Of a DNA stretch of 64,000 bases, positions 43,799 to 55,901 are shown one piece after another. The translations under genes and the position numbers were made by a program. Position 1 is the first letter of the stretch; every line of letters starts with the position of its first letter. The notes under the pieces are model-generated. The model made no database searches. It was not told where the DNA came from and was given only the letters and a program-made list of their open reading frames with translations. The stretch covers positions 177,334,927 through 177,398,926 of the forward strand of contig CM062295.1 in assembly GCA_031216915.1 (NCBI GenBank), in the 5' to 3' direction. The DNA is from Pictodentalium vernedei (taxonomy: Eukaryota; Mollusca; Scaphopoda; Dentaliida; Dentaliidae).

Positions 43799-44415
43799 TC
43801 TACGCAATGACATTCACCCCGCACTTTCCAACTTTTCTTGCAGCTCAACCCATCCCTGACTGTTTCCATACAAGATTAGTTACTGTCCCTTTTCAAACGT
43901 TTGTATAATGCAGATAAACACTGTTTGTACTTGATACTCATACCTGCTATTGTCATCGACGATTCTTAGTGATCTTGTGTAGGTGGAAACGGCCTTGTAT
44001 ACGCTTTCAGCTTACTGCCGAATTCACATTAATGTTGGCAATTTATCTGTTATCGTTTGTTTTGTTGTTTTTTTTGCAATAAATACTGTTTAAACTAAAT
44101 ACATTAAGGTGTAAATGCATTTCCCAGTCTTTCTTGATGACCCCATTCAGGTGGACCATATATTGAATCTCCAGCAATTTTTAACTCAGTCGGTGTAGTC
44201 CCATGTCTATATCTACATTGAAGAATGAGCGCAACCCACTTTGAAATAATGGCTCTACCAACTTCAGATCTGTCATCTGTCATTCAGATCGAACGGGTGC
44301 AAAAAACATAGATTAGTGCAAACTGGTTATTATTAACCAGCATGCCAAAATGCATAGAGATAGGACGATCCGTATTTGAGTTGTCGCGCTGACAAAGGGT
44401 GCATAACCTCTATAT

Positions 44416-44821
44416 CGGAGATATGTCATAAAAACCTTAAAAACCCCAAGAGCTCATTTGAAGGCCTACTCTTAAAAGGGCATCTTGTGACCCAAGCAAG
44501 GCATACATAAAACTAGAACTTTTCTAATAAATTAATTTTAAACAGCCATAGCACTAACACAGTTAACAGCACAGTCACCTATGTCAGTATAGCATATTTT
44601 ACCGGCATCCTGACGGTATTGCGATAGGTTTCAATAACAAATCTTCAGTGTAGTTTTACAATTACATGTACACTGGAATTCTTCATGACCAAGTTGTTTG
44701 TTTTTTTATATTAACTTGGTTTGGGAATTAATTCTGAACAATGAGATTAAATAAACAGATCATGTTATTGTATGTGACAGTCACAGCTAACTCCTTAACT
44801 GCTTTTTGTGAAATTCTTTCA
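44416..44821. other. Unassigned spacer
   Basis: Only a weak hairpin (GACCAAGTTG ... ATTAACTTGGTT, about 44688-44722) is seen. No gene. Confidence 0.25.
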
Positions 44822-45165
44822 TGGAGAAAATATTCATACAGGAATCAGAACAATTTTTCTAAGAAACCTGAAAAGGCATATATGTGCACACCATTTATAG
44901 GGTTCAATCAAAGAATCAGAAATTGACATTACTGCCGCTGCCATTTGAATGATGAGATACATGTATAATTCTCAGAATAGCATTAATTGGTATAAAATGA
45001 AATTCCTAAAAGGTCGCAAAAATATGCATTTAATGACTTCTCTTGACCGCATAGAGGAGGACCACATTTTGAACCTCCAGAAAGTTTCAACTCAGTTGGT
45101 GTAGGTACTATTTCTATAGGTCACACCAAGCCTGAAGTATGAGCAAAAACTACTTTATAACTAGA
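44822..45165 (-). mobile_element. Element E relic with one satellite unit
   Basis: ATATTCATACAGGAATCAGA, AAGAAACCTGAAAAGGCATA and a single degenerate unit (GAACCTCCAGAAAGTTTCAA) match the tail and unit of E in reverse order. Both termini are missing. Confidence 0.55.
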
Positions 45166-45312
45166 GAAACCCAGGCTATGGTGTGTGGCACATCCTCCCA
45201 CGGTCCTTTATAATTGTGTGAAGTTTGATGACTGTGGCCCTAACAGTCTTCGAGTTATTGGCTCGGGCACACACACACACGGGGACACACACGGACGGAC
45301 ACACGCACACTC
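45166..45312 (+). repeat. Repeat head and (CA)n microsatellite
   Basis: CTTCGAGTTATTGGCTCGGG precedes a CA/GGAC-rich simple repeat (45268-45312). The layout parallels the head module of E and A-D, and satellite H follows. Confidence 0.5.
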
Positions 45313-47060
45313 CAATCACTAAATGCCACCCGACTTTAGTCGGGGGGGGGGAGGGGGGCATAAAAAGAATCTTTGAGTCCCAGAGTGGGTCTGACTGAAC
45401 CCCAAAATATTTGTTCTCATAGCACAGTGATAACAAAAGCACCCAAATACACTCATTCCTGTCACAAGGTGATAACAAAGGTACCCCAAGAAGTTTTGTG
45501 AAGATCGGTTCATAAATACAGACTCTAGCCCGAGCCGTATTAACATATGCACTTTCTGTGTAGCAGTAACACTGAACAAATCAAAATTCGTCTAATTTGC
45601 ATAATTTCCGCACGAGAAAAAAAACCCGTATTATATGTGATGTATTCCATGTTACTAAGCATTCCTACAAAAATGTATTCAAATCAGAACTTTCATACAG
45701 AAGTTCTGTAAACAAAAATGATTTCACTAACTTTGGTACAAAATGGCTGTTGCCGGCTATCTTGAATTTTGGACCGCACCCCAAAACGCTCGTTCTCGTA
45801 CCACGGTGATAACAAAAGGTACCCAAGAAGTTTCGTAAAGATCGGTTCATAAATACAGCCTCTAGCCTGTGCCGTATAGAAGTTGTGTACAAAAAAAACT
45901 TATTGGACCTAATTTCGGTACAAAATGGCCACTGGCAGCCATCTTGAATTTTGGAACGCACCCAGAAACACTTGTTCTCGTCCCAAAGTAATAACAAAGG
46001 TACCCAAGAAGTTTTGTGAAGATCGGTTCATAAATACAGCCCCTAGTCCGAGTCGTATTGACACGTGCACTTATGTGTATTAATAGCACTGAATAAATCA
46101 AAAGTTCATCTAATTTGCATAATTTCTGCTCGAGAAAAAAAAACGTACTATATGTGATGTATTCCATGGTACTAAACATTCATACAAAAATTTATTCAAA
46201 TCAGAACTTTCATACATAAGTTCTGTACAAAAAAAACTGACTAACTAAAGTACAAAATGGCTGCAGGTGGCCATCTTGAATTTCGGACTGCACGCAAAAC
46301 CACTCGTTCTCGTCCCACGGTGATACCAAAGGTACCCAAGAAGTTTCGTAAAGATCAGTTCATAAATACAGTCTCTAGCCCGAGCCGTATTGGCATTTGC
46401 AGTTACAGTGCTGAAAGTAACATTAAATAGATCAAAGTTAGTCTAATTGGCATAATTTATGTACGAGAAAAAAAACCCGTATTATATGTGATGTATCCCA
46501 CGGTACTAAACATTCACATAAAAAAATATTCAAATCAGCGCTTTCACATGGAAGTTCTGCGCAAAAATCTGATTGCACCTAATTTTGTACAAAATGGCTG
46601 CCAGCGGCCATCTTGAATTTCAGACCGGACTCCAAAACACTCGTTCTTGTCCCACGGTGATAACAAAGGTACCCAATCAGTTTCGTAAAGATCGGTTCAT
46701 AAATACGGCCTCTAGCCCGAGCCGTATTGGTATTTGCACTTACAGTGCTGAAAGTAACACTAATGAAGTCAAAAGTTAGTCTAATTTGCATAATTTACGC
46801 ACGAGAAAAAAACCCCGTGTTATATGTGATGTATTCCATGGTAAAAAACATTCATACAAAAAATTAATCAAATCAGAGCTTTCATTTGGAAGTTCTGCGC
46901 AAAAAAAAAAATCTGATTGCACCTAATTTTGTACAGAATGGCTGCCAGTGGCCATCTTGAATTACGGACCGGTCCCAAAAACACTTGTTCTCGTCTAACA
47001 GTGACAACAAAGGTACCCAAGAAGTTTCGTAAGGATCGGTTCATAAATACGGCCAATAAC
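45313..47060. repeat. ~335-bp satellite H
   Basis: Units recur around CGGTGATAACAAAGGTACCC and AAGATCGGTTCATAAATAC (near 45467, 45790, 45971, 46303, 46643, 46988). Periods are about 323-345 bp, with one short unit of about 180 bp. Each contains AATGGC...GGCCATCTTGAA as an inverted motif. ORFs in it are artefacts. Confidence 0.85.
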
Positions 47061-47132
47061 AACTACTGGTTGTTAAACTTAGTCCATTCTGTACGGCACG
47101 ACAGAATGGACTTAGTTTAACAACCAGTAGTT
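47061..47132. repeat. 72-bp palindrome at the end of satellite H
   Basis: AACTACTGGTTGTTAAACT is mirrored by AGTTTAACAACCAGTAGTT, and AGTCCATTCTGT by ACAGAATGGACT. It sits precisely where array H stops. Confidence 0.9.
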
Positions 47133-47559
47133 TTGTAAAATATTGAGGCACGTCAAAAATCTGACAATATGCACACAACTGGAAAATGTAGAAACATCCT
47201 GTGAAATAAAAAAGAAATACCTTGAAAATTACAAGAGGCCTCACGGGGCCTGAAGCGCTCATCTTGAACAGAACACAATTTAAACAGAGTCCAAGAATGA
47301 GTACATTAAGCAAGCCATCTCCATAGGCTAGACTCTCAATTCTTGAGTCCCTCAGGAGTGACAAAAATAATACGGGCATCATGCCTTTTCTTCAGTTGAT
47401 CATAAAGTACAATGTTGAGCTCCCTAATGAAGCCCCTTGATACGACCTTTGTGGATTAATCTTAGTTACACACCTCTAGAGGGTACTGAATACAAAATTT
47501 CTAATTCTCCAGCAAAATGGCCAATTCCGGCTCAATAGGGAGTCCAAATATTAACCCAA
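47133..47559. other. Unassigned spacer
   Basis: No gene recognised. Toward the end it grades into diverged units of satellite I (AGTCCAAATATTAACCCAAG near 47531). Confidence 0.3.
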
Positions 47560-48960
47560 GCTCTCTATTTGATTGCAGTTGAATCTGACTTCCCTAGAGA
47601 CGTTGTGTACCAAATATGAAAGCATTCTGAATGTTGGACCTGAAGAAGAAGATTTTTGAAGAAATTCCCTCATTTTGTACTAAGTTAAATTTCAGGTTCC
47701 CATATGGAGCCCAAATATTAACCCAGGCACTCGAATTGAACAAACTGGAATCTGCCTCCCCCCCCCCCCCCCCTCCCCAGAGATGTTGTATACCAAATAT
47801 GAAAGCATTCCGACTGGTGGATCTGAAGAAGAAGATTTTAATAGAAATTTCCTCATATTGCACTAAGTAAGAAATTGGCCTACCATAGCGAGCCCAAATA
47901 TATACCTAGGGATCTGATTTGAACAAACTTGAATCTGCCCCTCCCCCCCCACCCCCACCCCTCTAGAGATGTTGTATACCAAATATGAAAGCATTCTGAC
48001 TGGTGGATCTGAAGAAGAAGATTTTTTTTAAATTACCCCTCCCACCCCCATATTGAACAAAGTTAAAATTTGGAATTCTGTAGGAAGCCCAAATATCAAT
48101 CTAGGGACTTGGTTTGAACAATCTTGAATCTGACCCCCGTAACAATGATGCATACCAAACATTGAGAGACTCTGACTGGTGGTTCTGAAGAAGAAGATTT
48201 TTAAAGAATATTCCCCATATAACTCTATGTTAAAAATTCTGGCTCCTGTAGTGAGCCGAAATATGAACCAATGAGCTTTATTTCAACAAACTTGCATCTG
48301 CCACCCTATGAATGCAGTATACCAAATATCAATATATTCTGATAATTGGTTCTGGAGAAAAAGATTTTTTTTAATTTTTGCAAATATGCTGAATTAGCAC
48401 TTTCTTCGATGTCCATTACAGAACACCCTAACATAACCGATGGCAATTTTTTAACCATTCAATTCTACAGATCCTAAGGATACTTCATACCAAATAACAG
48501 CTCTCTGTTCCGTGTGGTTTGGGAAATATGGGCGTTTGAAAATATTTCTCATGGGGGTGCGGGAATTTTTTTTTTTTTTTTGCATCGGTCAAGTACTTAT
48601 GACCCAATAATACCACATACCAACTTTGGTTCATACCGGACCATCGGTTCAGAAAATAGAAATTTTGGGCGGGATCAAAAATCTTAGCCCTCCCATTACA
48701 AACCAAATATTGCTTCACGAACTTCGTTTGAAAAAACTTGAATTTACACCCCAGAAGGAAGTTCCATAGCAAATGTCAAGTCATTGTACACACTGGTTCT
48801 TGAGAAGAAGATTTTAAAAATATTTTGGAGCATTTTCCCCACTCTTTTCCTATGGGACTGGGCATGTTGAGTTGAACAAAAATGCAAGGCCATCACTCAC
48901 ACAAACTTTCACTTGAATTGGCCCAGTGGATTTAGAGGAGAAGACCAAAAAATGGTGTTG
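47560..48960. repeat. ~180-bp satellite I
   Basis: TACCAAATATGAAAGCATTC and GATCTGAAGAAGAAGATTTT recur near 47610/47640, 47790/47822, 47975/48008, 48150/48187, with more diverged units to about 48810. C-rich runs interrupt several units. Confidence 0.8.
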
Positions 48961-49026
48961 GCGCACGGCGGACGACGGACGACGGACGGAGAGCGATGAG
49001 ATTAGCTCAACTTGACTTTGTCAAGA
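48961..49026. repeat. Terminal GACG minisatellite and hairpin after satellite I
   Basis: A GGACGACGGACGACGGACG-type run is followed by AGCTCAACTTGACTTTGTCA with a CTTGAC/GTCAAG stem and then TAGCTAA. A similar TAGCTCAACTTGA start lies at about 19731, at the outer edge of satellite G. Confidence 0.45.
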
Positions 49027-49789
49027 TTAGCTAAAAAGAGAGGTTAGACGGACAAACAATGTACCCAAAATGCAGAAAGATAGAGGAAAAGACAGAGGTA
49101 AAACAATATGCCCCCTGACTATTCGTTGTGGGCATAACAAGGACATACGCCAATTGTAACCAGACCATCCAAGGCAGCCACTTGAAATTCTGAGAATGTG
49201 TTCTACTATCCCCTCTCGGCAGTTTAGTATCTTTCTTGAGTCCTGCGACCGGGTGAAAACACCGTGGATGTACCCATAAAAGAAGTCTCAAATCTGCCAA
49301 GGGTTAAACGTTTATTAATAACATGATATAAAACTAGAAGGGTGGTTATGACTGCCGGCAGGTCATAAAAAGTATACACTCCGTTCCATGTACAGTAGAT
49401 TGTGGAGAGAGTTTTTGGAGTTGCGACTCGAAATTTTCAACGTTTGTTCTAGAAGCTCTGCCCAACTCGACCTGTGCCTGAAAGATCCAACCATCGAGCG
49501 AGTAGCCCGTGGGAGCCTCACACGCATGCACATACGCTCTTTACGAATTGGACTTGAGGAAATGCGCAATTCGTGTCGTCTTTCCAGGCGTCCGATGGAG
49601 CAACTATTCGTGAATGCTGAGTGAAAATTTCGTGGAAATCCACGGAGAATTCGCTGACATAAAGTGTTTTGAAGAGAAGAGGTAATTTTCTGAATTTGGT
49701 CTTTTTCAAGCCGGAGCGAAAGAAGAGGGCGGGAATGGGCACAGTCTCTCGTGGTGCCCCCTCTCTGGGGTAGGTCCACTTAAAAGTTA
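49027..49789. other. Unassigned stretch with overlapping open frames
   Basis: A 78-codon plus-strand ATG frame (49388-49624) overlaps longer minus-strand frames (49363-49779). None shows a domain I recognise, and no splice-flanked pattern stands out. Composition is more GC-rich than the surroundings, so old exonic or transposon sequence is possible. Confidence 0.25.
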
Positions 49790-51108
49790 AAATAGAGCGT
49801 GACTGATGGCTATAAAAGCAGCCATATTTTGAATCTCCATCAAGTGTTGACTCATTTGGGGTTGGTCCTAGGTCCATTCATCATACCACGCTTGAGATAT
49901 GAGCATGACCCACTTTCAAAAATTTTGGCCCCGTCCACTTTTTTAATGTAAAAAATGCATGTGTGTACGTCAGGAATGCTTTAGGGGGTTAAAAAATGTA
50001 ATTTCCAACAATTATGAAAAATGCACTCAATAACCCCTAGGTGACCACCGTGACCTTGACCCATATTTTGAATCTCCATCGAGTGTCGACTCATTTTGGC
50101 TTGGTCCCAGGTCCATATGTCATACCACACGTAAGATATGGGCGTGACCCACTTTTCAAAATTTTTGGCCACGCCCACTTCTTTAATGTAAAAAATGCAT
50201 GTGTGTACGTCAGGAATGCTATAGGGGGGCAAAAATGTGATTTCCAGCAATTACGAAAAATGCACTCAATAACCCCTAGGTGACCTCCGTGACCTTGACC
50301 CATATTTTGAATCTCCATCGAGTTTTGAATCATTTTGGCTTGGTCCCAGGTCCATATGTCATACCACACGTGAGATATGGGCGTGAACCACTTTCAAAAA
50401 TTTTGGCCACACCCACATTTTTTACGTCAAAATGCATGTGTGTACGTCAGGAATGCTTCAGGGGGTCACAAAAATGTGATTTCCAGCAATTATGAAAAAT
50501 GCACTCAATGACCCTAGGTGACCTCCGTGACCTTGACCCATATTTTGAATCTCCATCGAGCGTCGACTCATTTGGTGTTGGTCCCATTTCCATACGTCAT
50601 ACCATGCTTGAGATATGAGCGTGACCCACTTTCAAAAATTTTGGCCACGCCCACTTTTTTACGTCAAAATGCATGTGTGTACATCAGGAATACTTCAGGG
50701 GGTCAAAAATGTGATTTCCAGCAATTTTGAAAAATGCACTCAATAACCCCTAGGTGACCTCCGTGACCTTGACCCATATTTTGAATCTCCATCGTGTGTC
50801 GACTCATTTGGTGTTGGTCCCAGGTCCATATGTCATACCACGCCTGAGATATGGGCGTGACCCACCTTCAAAACACCCACACAGACACCACTAATGCCCC
50901 AGGAATTCGAAAAACATAGGTGGCCGAGAACTTCTGACTGCCTATCAGTATGCCAAAAATCACCAAGATAGGGCAATTCGTTTTCGAGTTATCTTGCAGA
51001 CAAAAAAGTGATGAGAAGACAGAAGACAGGTGAATAAGAGGAAGAAGAAAAAGAAAAAAAAAAAGAAACCGTGCTTAAACAATAGTCTGCGTGTTTCATA
51101 CAGACTAA
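49790..51108 (-). mobile_element. Element E copy, 3'-truncated (reverse)
   Basis: About 4.5 satellite units (49800-50880) are followed by the head (CGAATTGCCC reversed, near 50985), a purine-rich tract and the 5' hairpin end (GTGTTTCATACAGACTAA) at 51108. The 3' tail, hairpin and CTAG are missing. Confidence 0.75.
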
Positions 51109-51189
51109 TTATAACTAAATACGATAGACAGCGAGAGAGGTTAGGACAACGTTTTCTTTACCAGTCCGTCCTTGCAATTTTATTTGGAA

Positions 51190-54100
51190 CTAGAGAAACA
51201 GAATTTACTGCACCCAGTAAATTCAAGTAATTTACTGCACCCAGTAAATTCAGGTCTGTGTGAAAAGGGTTAAAGTATCAGGAATGAACTATACAGAAAG
51301 AGAATTTATGGAGGCTTATTTTCAGGAGTAAAATATTTTTAAACAAATCAGAAATGGGTTTTCGTTAACAGTATTTACCGATATTCATACTGGAATCAGC
51401 ACAATTATTTATAAGAAACAAGAAAAGGTATATATGTGACCAGCATTCAAAGGGTTCGATACTCGAATCAGAAATGGACATTTTTGGCTCTGCCCACTAA
51501 TTTGAGTGATGAAATACGTTCATAAACTTCAGAAATGCATTAAGGTGTAATAAAATTCATTTCCCAGTATTTCCGAATAATATGCACTTGATAACTTTGG
51601 TGACCTCTCTCAGGCGGACCCCTAGGTGACCTCCGTGACCGTGACCCATATTTTGAATTTCCATCAAGTGTCGACTCATTTGGTGTTAGTTCCAGGTCCA
51701 TTCATCATACCACGATTGAGATATGAGCATGACCCACTTTCAAAAATGTTGACTACGCCCACTTTTTTAACATAAAAATGCATGTATGGGCCTCAGGAAT
51801 GCTTTGGCGGGGGGGGGGGGGACAAAAAATGTGATTTCCAGCAATTATGAAAAATGCACTTAATGACCCCTAGGTGACCTCTTTGACCCTGACCCATATT
51901 TTAAATCTCCATCAAGTGTCGACTCATTTGGTGTTAGTCCCAGGTCCATTCATCATGCCATTCTTGGGATATGAGCGTGACCCACTTTCAAATTTTTTGG
52001 CCACGTCCACTTTTTTAATGCAAAAATGCATGTATGAATCTCAGGAATGCTTTGGGGGCAAAAATGTGATTTCCAGCAATTATGAAAAATGCACTCAATG
52101 ACCCCTAGGTAACATCCGTGACCGTGACCCATATTTTGAACCTCCATCGAGTGTCAACTCATGTGGTGTTGGTCCTAGGTCCGTAGGTCATACCACGCTG
52201 GAGATATGGGCGTGACCCACTTTCAAACATTTTGGCCACGCCCACTTTCTTTTACGTCAAAGTGCATGTGTGTACGTCAGGAATACTTTAGGGGGTCAAA
52301 AAATGTGATTTCCGGCAATTCTGAAAAATGCCCTCAATGACCCCTAGTTGACCTCCGTGATTTTGACCCATATTTTAACCCTCCATCGAGTGTCGATTCA
52401 TTTGGTGTTGGTCCCAGGTCCAAAAATTCATACCATGCCTGAGATATGGGCGTGACCCACTTTCAAAAAGTTTGGCCACGCCCACTTTTTTACATCAAAA
52501 TGCATGTGTGTACGTCAGGAATACTTTAGGGGGTCCAAAAATGTGATTTCCAGCAATTCTGAAAAATGCACTTAATGACCCCTAGTTGACCTCCGTGACC
52601 TCGACCCATATTTTGAACCTCCATCGAGTGTTGACTCATTTGGTGTTGGTCCCAGGACCATACATCATACCATGCCTGAGATATAGGCGTGAACCACTTT
52701 CAAAATTTTTGGCCACGCCCACCTTTTTGCATCAAAATGCATGTGTGTACGTCAGGAATACTTCAGGGGGTCAAAAAATGTGATTTCCAGCAATTCTGAA
52801 AAAATGCACTCAATGACCCCCCTAGGTGACATCTGTGACCTTGACCCATTTTTTGAATCTCCATCAAGTGTTGACTCATTTGGTGTTGGTCCCAGATCCA
52901 TGCATCATACCACGCCTGAGATATGGGCGTGACCCACTTTCAAAAATTTGGCTACGCCCACTTTTTTACGACAAAATGCATGTGTGTACGTCAGGAATAC
53001 TTTAGGGGATCAAAAATGTGATTTCCAGCAATTCTGAAAAAATGCACTCAATGACCCCTAGTTGACCTCCGTGACCTCGACCCATATTTTGAACCTCCAT
53101 CGAGTGTTGACTCATTTGGTGTTGGTCCCAGGACCATATATCATACCATGCCTGAGATATGGGCGTGAACCACTTTCAAAATTTTTGGCCACGCCCACCT
53201 TTTTGCACCAAAATGCATGTGTGTACGTCAGGAATACTTCAGGGGTTCAAAAAATGTGATTTCCAGCAATCCTGAAAAAATGCACTCAATGACCCCCTAG
53301 GTGACATCTGTGACCTTGACCCATATTTTGAATCTCCATCAAGTGTCGACTCATTTGGTGTTGGTCCCAGATCCATGCATCATACCACGCCTGAGATATG
53401 GGCGTGGCCCACTTTCAAAAATTTTGGCTACGCCCACTTTTTTTACGACAAAATGCATGTGTGTACGTCAGGAATACTTTAGGGGATCAAAAAATGTGAT
53501 TTCCAGCAATTCTGAAAAAAATGCACTCAATGATCCCTAGGTGTCCTCCGTGAACTTGACCCATATTTTGAGTCTCCATCAAATATCGAATCATTTGGTG
53601 TTGGTCCCAGATCCATACGCCATACCATGCCTGATATATGGGCGTGACCCACTTTCAAAAATTTTAGCCATGCCCACTTTTTACGTCAAAATGCATGTGG
53701 GTACATTAGGAATACTTTGGGGGATCAAAACATGTGATTTCCAGCAATTCTGAAAAATGCACTCATGACCTCTAGGTGACCTCTGTGACCTTGACCCATA
53801 TTTTGAACCTCCATCAAGTGTCGACTCCTTTGGTGCTGGTCTCCGGTCCATATGTCATACCACGCCTTGAGATATGGGCGTGACACAGTTTAAAACATTT
53901 TGGCCACGCCCACTTTTTTACGTCAAAATGCATGTGTGTACGTCAGGAATACTTTATGGGGTCAAAAAATGTGATTTCCAGCAATTCTGAAAAATGAACT
54001 CAATGCCCCCTGGGTGACCTCCGTGACCTTGACCCACATTTTGAATCTCCATCAAGTGTCAACTCATTTGGCATTGGTCCCAGGTCCATACGTCATACCA

Positions 54101-54797
54101 CACTTGAGGTATGGGCGTGACCCACTTTAAAAAAAATTTTTGGCCACGCCCACTTTTTTACGTCAAAATGCATGTGTGTACGTCAGGAATACTTTAGGGA
54201 GTCAAAAAATGTGATTTTCAGCACTTCTGAAAAAATGCACTTTTTTACGTCAAAATGCATGTGCATATGTCAGGAATTCTTTAGGGGGCAAAAAATGTGA
54301 TTTCTAGCAATTATGAAAAATGCAATTAATGACCCCCAGGTGACCTCCGTGACCTTGACCCATATTTTGAGTCTCCATCGTGCGTCGACTCATTTTGGTG
54401 TTGGTCCCAGGTCCATACGTCATACCATGCTTGAGATATGAGCATGACCCACTTTCAAAAAGTTTGGCCGCGCCCACTTTTTTTACGTCAAAATGCATGT
54501 GTGTACGTCAGGAATGCTTTAGGGGGCCAAAAGATGTGATTTCTAGCAATTATGAAAAATGCACTTAATGACCCCTAGGTGACCTCTGTGACCTTGACCT
54601 ATATTTTGAATCTCCATCGAGTGTCGACTCATTTGGTGTTGGTCCTAGGTCCATACGTCATACCATGCCTGAGATATGGGCGTGACCCACTTTCAAATCA
54701 GAGGGAAGAAGAAGAAGAAGAAGAGGAAGAAGAAAAAAGAAAGAAAAAAAAAAGTAACCGTGCAAAAACAATAGTCTGTGTGTTTCACACAGATTAA
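51190..54797 (-). mobile_element. Element E copy, complete (reverse)
   Basis: Both ends are present: CTAG at 51190-51193 with the ATTTACTG/CAGTAAAT hairpin, and the 5' terminus GTGTTTCACACAGATTAA at 54797. It holds about 12 satellite units, more than the forward copy. The terminal hairpin is tandemly duplicated (AATTTACTGCACCCAGTAAA occurs twice, near 51201 and 51228). The head is shorter here: the satellite passes almost directly into a GAAGAA tract (54701-54735). Confidence 0.75.
51620..54690 (-). repeat. Satellite array of the reverse element E (~239-bp unit)
   Basis: ACCCATATTTTGAATCTCCA and GCATGTGTGTACGTCAGGAA recur throughout with a ~239-bp period. One short unit lies near 54235-54300. 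Confidence 0.9.
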
Positions 54798-55901
54798 TTA
54801 GCAAGGATAGGGTACACAGACGCCTTACTCTAATGATGTGACCAAATATTCCCTCGTTTGATTTGTCTGTACAAACCATCTTAAAGTCAAGAAAATGCAC
54901 CTGCAATATTTCCAAGGACGCAATAAAATTATATTCCAAACACTAATTATAGAAATAATCATCACAAATTTCATTAATGAAGCACCGGGTGTAGTCCGGT
55001 GCTCCATTCATTAAAATTTTGCTGATGATGATTTATGTTATCTGGTAAACGCATGGGTAAACACCACTGCCTGCGTGTGGATTGCAACCATTCCACGTCG
55101 ACTGTACTGTACTGTAATTTGTTAGTCGTATTTATCGAGAATCGGCATTTGTGACGTTAGGACCTTGGTACCCCCAATTTTTCAGGAATTTTACAGATTC
55201 AAAAATCTGCATACTAAAGCAAAGTGAACAGAAAGTCAGAAATTAAATGTCATGTGGTGCACAGATTTTTACTATCACATTTATTGCAGTATTTCACCTG
55301 GAACTCCAAATTTTATTGTTAATTTCAGTTTTATTAAATTTTCTTTTGAACCCAAAATCAACAAAACAACGAGATGAGCTACAAAATGAAAAGATTATCT
55401 GTGTTTGATACTGTAGACTGACAAACAAGAGAGTCATGTAGTCTCTAATTACACATCTATCAAAATTTTAAGATTGAAAAATTTAGAAGTTTTTGAAATT
55501 TCGATTTGTCACTAAATATTTCACTTATTGGTATAAATTTCTCTATTGTAAATCATTCTTGAATCATCCAAGGAGACAAATCTTGCTTTAATTTTAATTC
55601 AACACACTCCTCTTTAGATTTTGGGTTGAAAAGAATTTTTTCTAAAAATTGAAGTTAAGATTCACATGTGTAATTCTGGGTGAAATACTGCTATCAATGT
55701 GGTATTAAAATATGTAAACCATGCGGGATTCAATTTCGAACCTCCTGTTTACATTTGTGTCCTTATGTTGGAATCTGTGAAATTCCAGGAAAATTGGGTA
55801 ATCAAAGTCTTTAGATAAGTGTTCGTAAAACACTTTATTGCAAGCCTGTTCTATGAAATCACTATCTACAGCAACACTAAACCGTGCGGAAAATAAAAAT
55901 C
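54798..55901. other. Unassigned AT-rich stretch with a 77-bp hairpin
   Basis: 54957-55033 is an imperfect palindrome (AATCATCA, ATTAATGAAGCACCGG, then CCGGTGCT, TGATGATT). The remainder shows no gene. Confidence 0.45.

Larger units (their letters stand above)
40960..44096 (+). mobile_element. Second LINE family (Jockey/CR1-type), 5'-truncated, with 9-bp target-site duplication
   Basis: Direct repeats AAATACATT at 40951-40959 and 44097-44105 bound the block and restore the continuity of element E when one copy is removed. It contains the end of an endonuclease domain, reverse transcriptase, a C-terminal Cys/His motif and about 590 bp of 3' sequence. The last part (43800-44096) has a weak relative at about 310-536 with the same end, AATAAATAYTGTTTAAACT. 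43740-43798 resembles the SINE tail. Confidence 0.78.
40636..44415 (-). mobile_element. Element E copy with a single satellite unit, split by a LINE
   Basis: Reverse orientation. The 3' terminus CTAG and hairpin are at 40636, the tail runs to 40959, then resumes at 44106 (AAGGTGTAAATGCATTTCCC) with only one degenerate ~239-bp unit and the head (CCAAAATGCATAGAGATAGG) to about 44415. The 5' hairpin is lost. A retroelement block (40960-44096) is inserted with direct repeats AAATACATT. Confidence 0.7.

Noticed and set aside
45166-45312. (CA)n tract as telomere-like or regulatory repeat
   Set aside because: It is a short interrupted simple repeat next to a satellite head; it does not match the TTAGGG pattern.
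49363-49779. 138-aa minus-strand ORF
   Set aside because: Overlaps other frames on both strands and shows no recognisable domain or splice context; kept only as unassigned sequence.
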